A DNA stretch of 64,000 nt from Roseovarius sp. (GTDB taxonomy: Bacteria > Pseudomonadota > Alphaproteobacteria > Rhodobacterales > Rhodobacteraceae): contig NZ_JAUCYU010000001.1 in NCBI RefSeq assembly GCF_030373445.1, positions 1-64,000 of the forward strand. The letters are read 5' to 3'. Each line of letters starts with the position of its first letter. The stretch's first letter is position 1. Positions 54,807 through 63,269 of this stretch are shown here, one piece after another. Made by a program: the position numbers and the translations under genes. The notes under the pieces are model-generated. The model had not been told where the DNA came from. It did no database searches and saw only the letters and a list, made by a program, of their open reading frames with translations.

Positions 54807-55676
54807 TTACAGGATCAATTTCTTCTCGGTCGGTTCGAGGTTGTCGTAGTTCCACAGCTGCTTGCCGGCCACGACCTTGGTGAAGTGATCCACCCCCTTC
54901 TCGGGCATCAGCCCGTACTGGGTCAGCTTCCGCTTCAGCCACTTCTTGTCGAGATCGGTCAGCTCGGCGGTGACGGCGTCGACCCCCAGCGAGCGGATTT
55001 CACCACCCACGTAGATCGTCCCGTCATACATCGAGTCGCCGAGGTTCTTGCCGGCATTGCCACAGACAACCATCCGCCCGCGCTGCATCATGAAGCCCGA
55101 CAGCGCCCCGGTGTCGCCACCGACGATGATCGTGCCGCCCTTCTGGTCGATCCCCGTGCGCGAACCCACCGAGCCCTTGCAGACAAGGTCGCCGCCCCGC
55201 ATCGCCGCCCCGAAGGTGGACCCTGCGTTCTTCTCGATCACCACGGTGCCCGCCATCATGTTCTCGGCGCAGGACCAGCCGACCCGGCCGGTGATCCGCA
55301 CGTTGGGCCCGTCGATCAGGCCGACACCGAAATATCCCGTCGACCCTTCGATGATCAGGTTCAGCTTGCTCAGGATCCCCACGCCAAGGCTGTGCTTGCC
55401 GCGCGGGTTCTGCAGCACGATCGTGCCATAGCCCTCGCGCATCAGCTCGCGGATGCGGCTGTTCACCTCGGTGGTGGTCATCTTGTCGGTATCAAGCTCG
55501 GTGCGCTTGTTGAAGTCGACATCCGGCGCCCAGGGGTAGGTGAACCGTTCCTCGGCATCGGGGTCGAACTCGACATACAGCGACTTGCCCGTCAGCTGTT
55601 CGGTGCGCATGCCCAGGGCGGTCACCCGCTCCTCCTGGGTCATCTGCTTGAGTTCTTCGTCGGTCACGCCTGCCAT
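54807..55676 (-). CDS. GXGXG-motif glutamate synthase alpha-subunit-like protein (GlxC/MgsB-like)
   Basis: 289 residues, corresponding to the C-terminal beta-helix domain of GltB. Repeated Gly-rich turns are seen (GSTGYFGVGLIDGPNVRITG, GGTIIVGGDTGALSG, GTIYVGGEI). The first 70 residues form an extra acidic N-terminal segment. It overlaps the glxB-like gene by 13 bases. Confidence 0.88.
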   Translation of the reverse strand: MAGVTDEELKQMTQEERVTALGMRTEQLTGKSLYVEFDPDAEERFTYPWAPDVDFNKRTELDTDKMTTTEVNSRIRELMREGYGTIVLQNPRGKHSLGVGILSKLNLIIEGSTGYFGVGLIDGPNVRITGRVGWSCAENMMAGTVVIEKNAGSTFGAAMRGGDLVCKGSVGSRTGIDQKGGTIIVGGDTGALSGFMMQRGRMVVCGNAGKNLGDSMYDGTIYVGGEIRSLGVDAVTAELTDLDKKWLKRKLTQYGLMPEKGVDHFTKVVAGKQLWNYDNLEPTEKKLIL

Positions 55677-56599
55677 ACCCGAACCTCCTCGTCATAAGGG
55701 TCTGTCGTATCGATTTCCTGCGGAAGGATCGCCCGGATCGCCACCTCTTCCGAGGCCATGGCGATCAGGTCGTCGGATTCGTAGAGAACCAGCGGTTTCG
55801 CCGCCATCGTGTCCTTGGCCATGCCAAGCTGGTCCTTGGTCGCCACGAGATAGGTGAACACCCCGTCGATCTCCTCGATCGACTGCCGCAGGCTGTCCTC
55901 CAGCGACACGCCGTTGGCCAGGTTGTGCGCGGTGTAGACCGCCAGCAGCTCGCTGTCGCAGTTCGACATGAACCGGTGGCCCTTGCGCTCCATCTGGCGG
56001 CGCATGATCCAGTAGTTGGTGATCTGGCCGTTATGCACCACGCTCACGTCGTTATAGGGGAAGGCCCAGTAGGGGTGCGCCGACTTGATGTCGACATCCG
56101 ACTCGGTCGCCATCCGCGTGTGGCCGATCCCGTGCGTGCCCTTGAACTCGTTCAGGCCGTACTGGTTCGACACGACCGTGGCATCGCCCAGGTCCTTGAT
56201 CAGTTCCAGCCCGTTGCCGAAGGACAGGATCTCGACGCCGTCGGTCTCCTCGATCCGCTCGGCCAGCTTGCCGGTGTCGTCGATATCGCTCAGCACGTAG
56301 CGCAGGGCGTACTCGGTCGCCGCGTCCTTCGATTTCACGGTGACATCGTGTTCCGCCAGGATCTCGTCGACCGAAGCGATCCGGTCCGCGATCAGCTTGT
56401 GAACGCTATGGCCGCGCGCCCGGTCCTCGGCCTCGGCGACCTTGAGGCGCATGATGAACTCGCCTTCCTTGGGCTCGCCATAGACCGCGTAACCGGTGCT
56501 GTCCGGGCCGCGATGTTTCAGGGCCTGCAACATCGCGGTCATTTCCGACCCGACGTTTGCGCTCTTGCCCTTGTGGATCAATCCAGCAATTCCGCACAT
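55664..56599 (-). CDS. Class II glutamine amidotransferase (GlxB/MgsA-like)
   Basis: 311 residues starting MCGIAGLIHKG, so the nucleophile Cys2 is exposed after Met removal. GTHGIGHTRMATES and SVVHNGQITNY match the GATase_6 fold. It would release ammonia from glutamine and channel it to the glxD-like synthase. It lies 95 bases after the GS-like gene, with a hairpin between them. Confidence 0.9.
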   Translation of the reverse strand: MCGIAGLIHKGKSANVGSEMTAMLQALKHRGPDSTGYAVYGEPKEGEFIMRLKVAEAEDRARGHSVHKLIADRIASVDEILAEHDVTVKSKDAATEYALRYVLSDIDDTGKLAERIEETDGVEILSFGNGLELIKDLGDATVVSNQYGLNEFKGTHGIGHTRMATESDVDIKSAHPYWAFPYNDVSVVHNGQITNYWIMRRQMERKGHRFMSNCDSELLAVYTAHNLANGVSLEDSLRQSIEEIDGVFTYLVATKDQLGMAKDTMAAKPLVLYESDDLIAMASEEVAIRAILPQEIDTTDPYDEEVRVWQA

Positions 56600-56647
56600 C
56601 TGGATGCGCCTCCTTTGGTTGTCTGGGTGTCGCGTTGCTGTTCAAGA

Positions 56648-56680
56648 AAGGCGGCAGGCAAGAGGGTCACCCGCCGCCTT
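56648..56680 (-). terminator. Hairpin after the GS-like gene
   Basis: AAGGCGGC (56648-56655) and GCCGCCTT (56673-56680) form an 8-bp stem with a 17-base loop, 14 bases after the GS-like stop. The U tract is weak (TCTTGAA). Partial termination or mRNA protection is likely rather than a full stop, since the glx genes follow. Confidence 0.5.
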
Positions 56681-56694
56681 GAGAATGGAATGCC

Positions 56695-58173
56695 TCAGGG
56701 CAGACACTCCATGTACATTTCGTTGTCCCACTCGGTGACGGTCGACATGAAGCGGGCGAACTCGTCGCGCTTGTACTCGTCGTAGAGGCGGTACATCTCG
56801 CCCGGCAGGCCGCGCTGCACGACCTCGCTTGCCGCCAGCTTGTCGAGCGCCTCGCCAAGGCTCATCGGAAGCTTCTTCACTTCCTTGCCCTGCTCCATCG
56901 CCTCGTAGATGTTGCGCTCTTCCGGCTTGCCCGGGTCGAGGCTGTTCTCCAGCCCGTCATCCATCGCCGCCAGCAGGGTCGAGCCCATCAGGTAGGGGTT
57001 CACCATCGAGTCGACCGAGCGGTACTCGAACCGCCCCGGCGCCGAAACCCGCAGGCCCGTGGTCCGGTTCTGGAAGCCCCAGTCAGAGAAGACCGGCGCC
57101 CAGAAGCCCGTATCCCAAAGCCGCCGGTACGAGTTCACCGTCGAACAGCCGATCGCCGTCAGCGCCTGCAGGTGATGCACCACGCCGCCGATCGCCTTCA
57201 GCCCTTCCTTGCCCGGCATCTGCGGGTCATCCGTGTCGGGCATGAAGGTGTTCTCGCCGCCTTTCACGTACATGTAGTTCTCGGCCATCCCCGGCAGGTC
57301 GTCGGGATTGTTGCCGCACTTGACGAACTCGTCCTCGCCGCCATGCCACAGGCTCATGTTGTGGTGACAGCCGCTGGCCGAGACACCCATGAACGGCTTG
57401 GTCATGAAGCAGGCGAAAATCCCGTTCTCCCGCGCCACCTGGGCACAGATCTGGCGATAGGTGGTCAGACGGTCGGCATTGCGCAGCACGTCGTCGAACA
57501 TCCAGTTCAGCTCGAGCTGCCCGGGCGCGTCCTCGTGGTCGCCCTGGATCATGTCGAGACCCATCTTGCGGGCGTACCGGATGACCTGGAGCGACACCGG
57601 GCGCAGGCTCTCGAACTGGTCGATGTGATAGCAATAGGGCTTGGAATAGCCGTCCTTCGGCTTGCCGTTCTCGTCGAACTTCAGCCACATCATCTCGGGC
57701 TCGGTGCCGATCCGCAGCTTGGTGCCGTGCTTCTTGGTGAACTCGTCATGCAGCCGGCGCAGGTTGCCGCGGCAATCCGAGGTCAGGTAACCGCCCGGAT
57801 CCTTCTTTTCCTCGCGGTTGCGGAACAGCGTGCAGTAGAACCGCCCGATCTCCGGCGCCCAGGGCAGCTGCATGAAGGTTTCCGGCTCGGGGATGCCAAC
57901 CAGCTCCGCCGCTTCCGGGCCGTAGCCGAGATAGTCGCCGCCCCGGTTCAGGAACAGGTTCATCGTCGCGCCGTAGACAAGCTGGAAGCCTTTCTTGGCC
58001 ACCTGCTCCCAGTGATCGGCCGGAATCCCCTTGCCCATGATCTTGCCGGTGACCGAGACGAACTGCAGGTAGAGGTACTCGATCCCCAGCTCGTCGATCT
58101 TCTTCCGGACTTCCTTGATCTTCTCGTCGCGGCCCGGCGCTTCGACGAATTTTTCAATATCCATTTCAGCCAC
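56695..58173 (-). CDS. Glutamine synthetase family ligase (GlnT/GMAS-type)
   Basis: 492 residues from a GTG at 58173, with CAGGGAGC eight bases upstream. GS motifs include GTEPEMMW, GDHEDAPGQLELN, CFMTKPFMGVSASGCHHNMSL and GRFEYRSVDSMVNPYL. It is longer than classical GlnT or gamma-glutamylmethylamide synthetase (about 435). Its place ahead of glxBCD-like genes matches the rhizobial glnT-glx and methylotroph gmaS-mgs arrangements. It would ligate glutamate to ammonia or a small amine; which one cannot be told from sequence. Confidence 0.85.
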   Translation of the reverse strand: MAEMDIEKFVEAPGRDEKIKEVRKKIDELGIEYLYLQFVSVTGKIMGKGIPADHWEQVAKKGFQLVYGATMNLFLNRGGDYLGYGPEAAELVGIPEPETFMQLPWAPEIGRFYCTLFRNREEKKDPGGYLTSDCRGNLRRLHDEFTKKHGTKLRIGTEPEMMWLKFDENGKPKDGYSKPYCYHIDQFESLRPVSLQVIRYARKMGLDMIQGDHEDAPGQLELNWMFDDVLRNADRLTTYRQICAQVARENGIFACFMTKPFMGVSASGCHHNMSLWHGGEDEFVKCGNNPDDLPGMAENYMYVKGGENTFMPDTDDPQMPGKEGLKAIGGVVHHLQALTAIGCSTVNSYRRLWDTGFWAPVFSDWGFQNRTTGLRVSAPGRFEYRSVDSMVNPYLMGSTLLAAMDDGLENSLDPGKPEERNIYEAMEQGKEVKKLPMSLGEALDKLAASEVVQRGLPGEMYRLYDEYKRDEFARFMSTVTEWDNEMYMECLP

Positions 58174-58552
58174 TGTCTTGCTCCCTGATGGTTGTGCCGC
58201 CTCTGGTCTGGTGCCGTTCGGCGGCGTTGGCCTTTAAGTTGCGTGAACCAATCCTGTCATGTCCGGTACATCTCCCGTCCCTTCCGGGAGGTGCGCAGCT
58301 TCCCTGCGGCACGCTTCGCGTGTAAACATGGGTTCATGACCCGTCCGATCGTTTGTTCCAGATGTGCCAACAAGGAGCACTCCCAAACAAAGGTGTTGCC
58401 GTCCGCGATACGTCCGGCGCGGAGGTTTACCGCGTGATCCGAGCTTTCCGCTGCGTCGGCCAAAAGTCAACCACTTTTGATCCAATAGGTAAGTTTCTGC
58501 TGGAAATTTCATCATTTTGGTATATTTTTGGACTATTCGAGGGAGGGCGCGC
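58174..58552. promoter_or_regulatory. Divergent regulatory region between the GS-glx operon and its GntR gene
   Basis: The 379 bases hold the promoters of both operons. A perfect inverted repeat CAAAAGT-CAACC-ACTTTTG lies at 58461-58479, 74 bases before the gntR start, and is a likely operator. A CTCCCG / CGGGAG hairpin lies at 58272-58290. GGGAGGG (58541-58547) is the gntR ribosome site. No RNA gene or ORF with coding character was seen. Confidence 0.55.
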
Positions 58553-59242
58553 ATGACCGCAACGCAAGATCAGAAACTCGGCGCCGCCGACATCGCGGCC
58601 CTAGTAAGGCGCGAGATTTCCAAGGGAAATCTGCAACTGCACGACCGCCTGCCGCCCGAGCGTGTGCTGGCAGAGACCTACGGCGCCGCCCGCGGCACCA
58701 TCCGCAAGGCGCTCACCCGGCTCGAACAGGAGGGCTATGTCGAGATTCGCGCCGGTAGCGGTACATATGTGGCCCACAAGCCCGACCGAAGCACCACCGA
58801 CGCAATCGAGAATGCCACCCCGCTCGAACTGATGGACACCCGATTCGCCCTCGAACCCCATGTCTGCCGCCTCGCCGTCCTCCACGGCCGCCACACCGAT
58901 TTCGACCGCATGGAAGAGCTCTGCACCCGGATGGAGGCCTGCACCGAGGACCCGGTCGCCTTCTCGGAGGCCGATACCGAGTTCCACCGCGCCCTCGCCG
59001 ATTCGACGCGCAACGGCCTGCTCATCTGGATCATCGACCAGATCGGCAATGTCCGGAGCGAGGATGACTGGACCCGGATGCGCCACCTGACGCTCGATGC
59101 CCAGACCATCCGCACCTACAACGTCCAGCACCGCCAGATCATGAACGCCATCCGCACCCGCGAACCCGAGCGCGCGGCGAACATCATGAAGGAACACCTC
59201 GAAACCGCCCGCCTGTCGCTGACCCGCGCCTCCGAGACCTGA
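58553..59242 (+). CDS. GntR family regulator with FCD domain, divergent from the GS-glx operon
   Basis: 229 residues. The winged helix (about 12-75) reads LHDRLPPERVLAETYGAARGTIRKALTRLEQEGYVEIR. An FCD domain follows, with FSEADTEFHRALADSTRN. GGGAGGG is placed well before the ATG at 58553. The divergent position and the CAAAAGT dyad between suggest it controls the GS-like/glx operon. Confidence 0.87.
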   Translation: MTATQDQKLGAADIAALVRREISKGNLQLHDRLPPERVLAETYGAARGTIRKALTRLEQEGYVEIRAGSGTYVAHKPDRSTTDAIENATPLELMDTRFALEPHVCRLAVLHGRHTDFDRMEELCTRMEACTEDPVAFSEADTEFHRALADSTRNGLLIWIIDQIGNVRSEDDWTRMRHLTLDAQTIRTYNVQHRQIMNAIRTREPERAANIMKEHLETARLSLTRASET

Positions 59243-59284
59243 GCGAGGCACGCCTGCAAGGGCGTGACGAGCGGACAGTTCGAC

Positions 59285-59329
59285 AAATATCGAAATAATA
59301 CTTGCCGGCGCGCAATTATTTCGATATTT
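59285..59329. promoter_or_regulatory. ArsR-type operator, 15-15-15 inverted repeat
   Basis: AAATATCGAAATAAT (59285-59299) and its exact reverse complement (59315-59329) are separated by 15 bases. The half-site contains ATATCGAAAT, typical of ArsR/SmtB operators. It ends eight bases before the arsR start and should allow autorepression. Confidence 0.8.
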
Positions 59330-59337
59330 CTAGAATC

Positions 59338-59679
59338 ATGAAACATTCATCCGTCTCCGATCACGACCTCGCCCTCGCCGCCTCCACCTTCGCCGCGCTC
59401 GGCAGCGAACAGCGCCTCGCCGTCCTGCGCACCCTTGTCCGCGCCGGCACCGACGGGCTCACCATCGGCGAGCTGGGCCAACGCACCGGCGTCACCGGCT
59501 CCACCCTGACCCACCACATGAAAATCCTCGCCCAGTCCGGCCTCGTCACACAGGAAAAGCAGGGCCGCAGCATCATCTGCGCGGCTGTCGCCTATGACGA
59601 ACTGCGCGCCCTTGCCGATTTCCTCCTGCGCGAATGCTGCGCCGACAGCCCCAACCCCGCGGATCACGCCCATGACTGA
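59338..59679 (+). CDS. arsR: ArsR family repressor, probably organoarsenic-responsive
   Basis: 113 residues. Winged helix with LGSEQRLAVLRTLVRAG and TGVTGSTLTHHMKILAQSGLV. The usual As(III) site CxCxxC of the alpha-3 helix is absent; instead there is an adjacent pair Cys100-Cys101 near the C-terminus (RECCADS), plus Cys81. An adjacent C-terminal Cys pair is the binding site described for methylarsenite-selective ArsR that controls arsP. The gene overlaps arsP by eight bases. The start at 59338 has no clear Shine-Dalgarno. Confidence 0.82.
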   Translation: MKHSSVSDHDLALAASTFAALGSEQRLAVLRTLVRAGTDGLTIGELGQRTGVTGSTLTHHMKILAQSGLVTQEKQGRSIICAAVAYDELRALADFLLRECCADSPNPADHAHD

Positions 59680-60700
59680 CATCTCCCTCCCCGCCGCCCG
59701 CCTCTGGTGGCAGCGCACCGACAAGGCCTGGTTCGCCCTCGTCACCATCCTCGCGCTGACGGCCTTCTTCGACCCCGTGCAATTCCGCCCCACCGTCAGC
59801 TTCACCGCCACGGCCCTCTGGCACACCGCGCCCTTCATCGCCTTCGCCGTCCTCGCCGTCGCCTACATGAAGGCCACCGGCGCCGAGACCCTGCTGGCGC
59901 GCGCCTTCGAAGGCCGCCAGACCCGCATGATCGTCCTCGCCGCGCTCCTCGGCGGCCTCTCCCCCTTCTGCTCCTGCGAGGTCATCCCCTTCATCGCCGC
60001 CATGCTCGCCCTCGGCGCGCCCCTGGGCGCGGTCATGGCCTTCTGGCTCGCCTCGCCGATCATGGACCCGGCGATGTTCCTCATCACCTCCGGCACGCTC
60101 GGCTGGGATTTCGCCATCGCCAAGACCCTCGCCGCCGTCGGCCTCGGCCTCTTCGGCGGGTTCGTCACCATGGCCGCCGCCCGCTCCGCTGTCTTCGCCG
60201 ATCCGCTGCGGGAAAAACCGCAGATCGGCGGCTGCTGCGGCGTCAGGAAACCCTTCCAGGGCAAACCCGTCTGGCGCTTCTGGCAGGAAACCGACCGCCG
60301 CGACACCTTCCGCGAGAACGCCCTCGAAAATGCCGTCTTCCTCGTGAAATGGCTCACGCTGGCCTATGTCATCGAAGCCCTGATGCTCCAATACGTCCCC
60401 GCCGACATGATCGCCCGCCTCCTCGGCGGCGACGGGCTCGGCGCCATCATCCTCGGCGCGCTCGTCGGCGCCCCCGCCTACCTCAACGGCTATGCCGCCG
60501 TGCCGCTGGTCGACGCGCTGCTGGCCCAGGGCATGAGCGACGGCGCCGCCATGAGCTTCGTCATCGCCGGCGGCGTCAGCTGCATCCCCGCCGCCATCGC
60601 CGTCTGGGCGCTGGTCAAACCCCGCGTCTTCGCCGCCTATCTCGGCCTCGCCATCACCGGCGCGATCCTCGCGGGCATCGCCTGGCAGGCCGTCGCCTGA
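59672..60700 (+). CDS. arsP: Permease of the ArsP / DUF318 family (organoarsenical efflux)
   Basis: 342 residues with about eight to ten membrane spans. The family motif SPFCSCEVIPF has the conserved Cys100 and Cys102. A second half repeats the pattern (GAPAYLNGYAAVPL, GVSCIPAAIAVW). ArsP exports trivalent organoarsenicals such as methylarsenite. Translation overlap with arsR supports this role over the uncharacterised YraQ-like members. Confidence 0.82.
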   Translation: MTDISLPAARLWWQRTDKAWFALVTILALTAFFDPVQFRPTVSFTATALWHTAPFIAFAVLAVAYMKATGAETLLARAFEGRQTRMIVLAALLGGLSPFCSCEVIPFIAAMLALGAPLGAVMAFWLASPIMDPAMFLITSGTLGWDFAIAKTLAAVGLGLFGGFVTMAAARSAVFADPLREKPQIGGCCGVRKPFQGKPVWRFWQETDRRDTFRENALENAVFLVKWLTLAYVIEALMLQYVPADMIARLLGGDGLGAIILGALVGAPAYLNGYAAVPLVDALLAQGMSDGAAMSFVIAGGVSCIPAAIAVWALVKPRVFAAYLGLAITGAILAGIAWQAVA

Positions 60701-60729
60701 CACCGCTGGCGTCGCCTGACACCGCTGGC
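60692..60729. repeat. 19-bp tandem duplication at the arsP stop
   Basis: GTCGCCTGACACCGCTGGC occurs at 60692-60710 and again at 60711-60729. The arsP stop codon is inside the first unit, so the duplication does not change the protein. Confidence 0.85.
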
Positions 60730-60738
60730 ATAACCTTT

Positions 60739-60760
60739 CCGGAGCCCACGAGGGCTCCGG
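60739..60760 (+). terminator. Hairpin after arsP
   Basis: CCGGAGCCC (60739-60747), loop ACGA, GGGCTCCGG (60752-60760): a perfect 9-bp stem 39 bases past the arsP stop, without a U tract. Confidence 0.6.
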
Positions 60761-60850
60761 GCACCAGCCACAATCTTTCCGCAACGGAAACAAAACCCGG
60801 TGCACACCGGTCATTTTTGACGCATTATGACCCAAAATGGCCACGATTTA

Positions 60851-60880
60851 TTGAAACATTCACCCGAATTCGGACATACT
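60851..60880 (+). promoter_or_regulatory. Candidate promoter of the kps genes
   Basis: TTGAAA (60851-60856) and CATACT (60875-60880) are 18 bases apart, 79 bases before kpsT, in an AT-rich stretch after the arsP hairpin. Confidence 0.35.
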
Positions 60881-60958
60881 GAAACACGAGGTTGGCTTAT
60901 CAGGCCTTAACGCAGCCCTGCCAAGAACAGGGCCGTCAGAGCAGCACCGGAGCTTTGG

Positions 60959-61618
60959 ATGCTCGAATTCGAGAACGTGAGCAAGTCTTTCTGGACGGGA
61001 AGCCAGCGCAAGGTCATCCTCGACCGGGTGTCGTTCCGCGTCGAGCTTGGCCGCAGCCTCGGCATCCTCGCGCCCAACGGCACCGGCAAGACCACCCTGA
61101 TCAAGATGATGGCCGGTTTGGAAAAACCCGACGAGGGCGAAATCCGCCGCGGCTGCCGCATCAGCTTCCCGCTGGGCTTCATGGGCGGCGTCATCACCAA
61201 GGTTTCGGCGATGGAAAACTCCCGCTACATCGCCCGCCTCTACGGGCTCGACCCCGACTATGTCGAGGCGTTCTGCCGCTGGCTCTGCGGCCTGGGCGAG
61301 TATTTCGACCAGCCGCTCGGCACCTACTCCTCGGGAATGCGCGCCCGCTTCACCTTTTCGCTGATGCTGGCGCTTGACTTCGATATGTACCTGATCGACG
61401 AAGGCATGCCGAGCTCGACCGATGTCGAGTTCAACCGCAAGGCCGGCGAAATCCTGAAAGAGCGGCTGGCAACGACGACCGTCGTGATCGTCTCGCACCA
61501 GCCGCAGACGCTCGAGAAATTCGCGCGCTCCGCCGCCGTCCTGAAGAACGGCAAGCTACACATGTTCGACACCTTGGAAGAGGCCAGACAGCTCTATGAC
61601 TACGAAACCCAAGGCTAG
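60959..61618 (+). CDS. kpsT: Capsule polysaccharide ABC transporter ATP-binding protein
   Basis: 219 residues. Walker A in GILAPNGTGKTTLIKMMAG, then GCRISFPLGFMGGV, a block special to KpsT/CtrD-type ATPases, and the modified signature YSSGMRARFTFSLML with Walker B MYLIDEG. It energises export of a capsular polysaccharide across the inner membrane. The KpsM permease gene is not in the window. It overlaps kpsE by 23 bases. Confidence 0.9.
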   Translation: MLEFENVSKSFWTGSQRKVILDRVSFRVELGRSLGILAPNGTGKTTLIKMMAGLEKPDEGEIRRGCRISFPLGFMGGVITKVSAMENSRYIARLYGLDPDYVEAFCRWLCGLGEYFDQPLGTYSSGMRARFTFSLMLALDFDMYLIDEGMPSSTDVEFNRKAGEILKERLATTTVVIVSHQPQTLEKFARSAAVLKNGKLHMFDTLEEARQLYDYETQG

Positions 61619-63266
61619 GAAATTCCGCATCCGCCGCACCCCGGCCACACAGGCCGGGCCGGTGTCGGACACCGCCCGCACCCCGTCGGAGGGGGCGCAG
61701 GACCACGAGCGCGCGCAATACGAGCCGCCGGTCACCCCGCGGACCGACGCCCCCGACACCTCCGACTACCACGAGACGGCCGAATCCCCCTCCCGGGCCG
61801 GCATGGTCTCCAGCGCGTCCGAGATGAGCGCCTCGCAGGATATCGACGCCATCCGCAGCGAGGGCCTCACCGGGCGCCAGCTGCGCATGGCCCGCCGCAT
61901 GGCCCAGAAACACGGCCTTGCGCCCACCTCCGATTTCGACGCCGTCCGCCTTCTGCGCGCCAAGGGCATCGACCCGTTCCAGCGCTCCAACATCCTCGAG
62001 CTGGTCACCTCGAACGGCCACCAGCCCGCCGAAAGCGGGGGCGAGCGCATCCAGCTCCCCCAGACGGTGCCCGCGCAACAGTTCCACCTCCCCTCGACCG
62101 AGGTCACACCGGCCGAACGCCGCGCCTCCGAGATCATGCAGATCCAGCGCGATATCGGCCGCCGCCGCCGCCGCAAGCTGGCGCTGCTCATGTCGCGCCT
62201 GCTGGCCTTCGTCTTCCTGCCGACCTTCATCGTCGGCTACTACTATTTCAACATCGCCACGCCGATGTATTCCACCAAGTCGGAATTCCTGATCCTGACG
62301 GCCGACGGCTCCGCCGGCTCCTCCCCCGCCTCCGGCCTCTTCAGCGGCACCGCCTTCGCCACCGGGCAGGATTCCATCGCCACCCAATCCTACCTGCAAT
62401 CGAAGGACGCCATGCTGCGCCTCGACCAGGATGTCGGCTTCCGCGAGCATTTCAGCCAGCCCTGGATCGACCCGATCCAGCGGCTCGACCCCGGCGCCAC
62501 GAACGAGGCCGCCTACGGCATCTACAAGAAATACGTGAAGCTCGGCTATGACCCGACCGAGGGCGTGATCCGGATGGAGCTGTCCACCGCCGACCCCGAG
62601 GTCAGCCAGCAATTCTCGCAGAAACTCATCGAGTATGCCGAGGAACGCGTCGACCACCTCAGTCAGGAAAAACGGCAGGACGCGGTGAAAACCGCCGTCG
62701 CCAGCCTCGAGGATGCCAAGGCCGAACGCCGCGCCGCCCAGGAACGGCTCGTCACCCTTCAGGAAGGCTCGATCCTCGACCCCGAGGGCGAGGTCGCCAA
62801 TATCCGCGCGCTGATCCAGAACGTAGAACTGCAGCTTCAGGAAAAGCAGCTGGCCCTCAACACCCAGCTCAACAACTCCCGCCCCAACGCCGCCAAGGTC
62901 GAGGCGTTGCGCAGCCAGATCGAGGTGCTCGAACGCGAGCTGGCCAAGCAGAACGCCCGCCTGACCGATGCCACCGAAAGCTCCACCTCGCTCGCCTCGC
63001 AGGCCGCCGAGATCCAGATGGCGCAGGCCGACCTCGCCACCGCCGATCTCGTCCTGCAATCCGCGCTCGAGGCCAAGCGCGCCTCCGAGATCGAGGCGAA
63101 CAAGCAGGTCCGCTACCTCACGGTCAGCGTCACGCCCGTCGCTTCGCAAGATCCCTCCTATCCGCGGGCCTTCGAGAACACGATCGTTGCGTTCCTGATT
63201 TTTGCCGGTATCTACCTGATGGTGTCGCTCACCGCGTCCATTCTGAGAGAGCAGGTATCGTCCTAA
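61596..63266 (+). CDS. kpsE: Capsule polysaccharide export inner-membrane protein KpsE-like (PCP family)
   Basis: 556 residues. A long polar N-terminal region (1-195) is not part of standard KpsE (about 380 residues). A first membrane span at about 200-222 follows (LLAFVFLPTFIVGYYYF), then the family block ATPMYSTKSEFLI, a long coiled-coil part (about 340-500) and a C-terminal span (FENTIVAFLIFAGIYLMVSL). It would bridge the ABC transporter and the outer-membrane exporter. The polar extension is odd and may be regulatory. Confidence 0.87.
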   Translation: MTTKPKARKFRIRRTPATQAGPVSDTARTPSEGAQDHERAQYEPPVTPRTDAPDTSDYHETAESPSRAGMVSSASEMSASQDIDAIRSEGLTGRQLRMARRMAQKHGLAPTSDFDAVRLLRAKGIDPFQRSNILELVTSNGHQPAESGGERIQLPQTVPAQQFHLPSTEVTPAERRASEIMQIQRDIGRRRRRKLALLMSRLLAFVFLPTFIVGYYYFNIATPMYSTKSEFLILTADGSAGSSPASGLFSGTAFATGQDSIATQSYLQSKDAMLRLDQDVGFREHFSQPWIDPIQRLDPGATNEAAYGIYKKYVKLGYDPTEGVIRMELSTADPEVSQQFSQKLIEYAEERVDHLSQEKRQDAVKTAVASLEDAKAERRAAQERLVTLQEGSILDPEGEVANIRALIQNVELQLQEKQLALNTQLNNSRPNAAKVEALRSQIEVLERELAKQNARLTDATESSTSLASQAAEIQMAQADLATADLVLQSALEAKRASEIEANKQVRYLTVSVTPVASQDPSYPRAFENTIVAFLIFAGIYLMVSLTASILREQVSS

Positions 63267-63269
63267 CCC

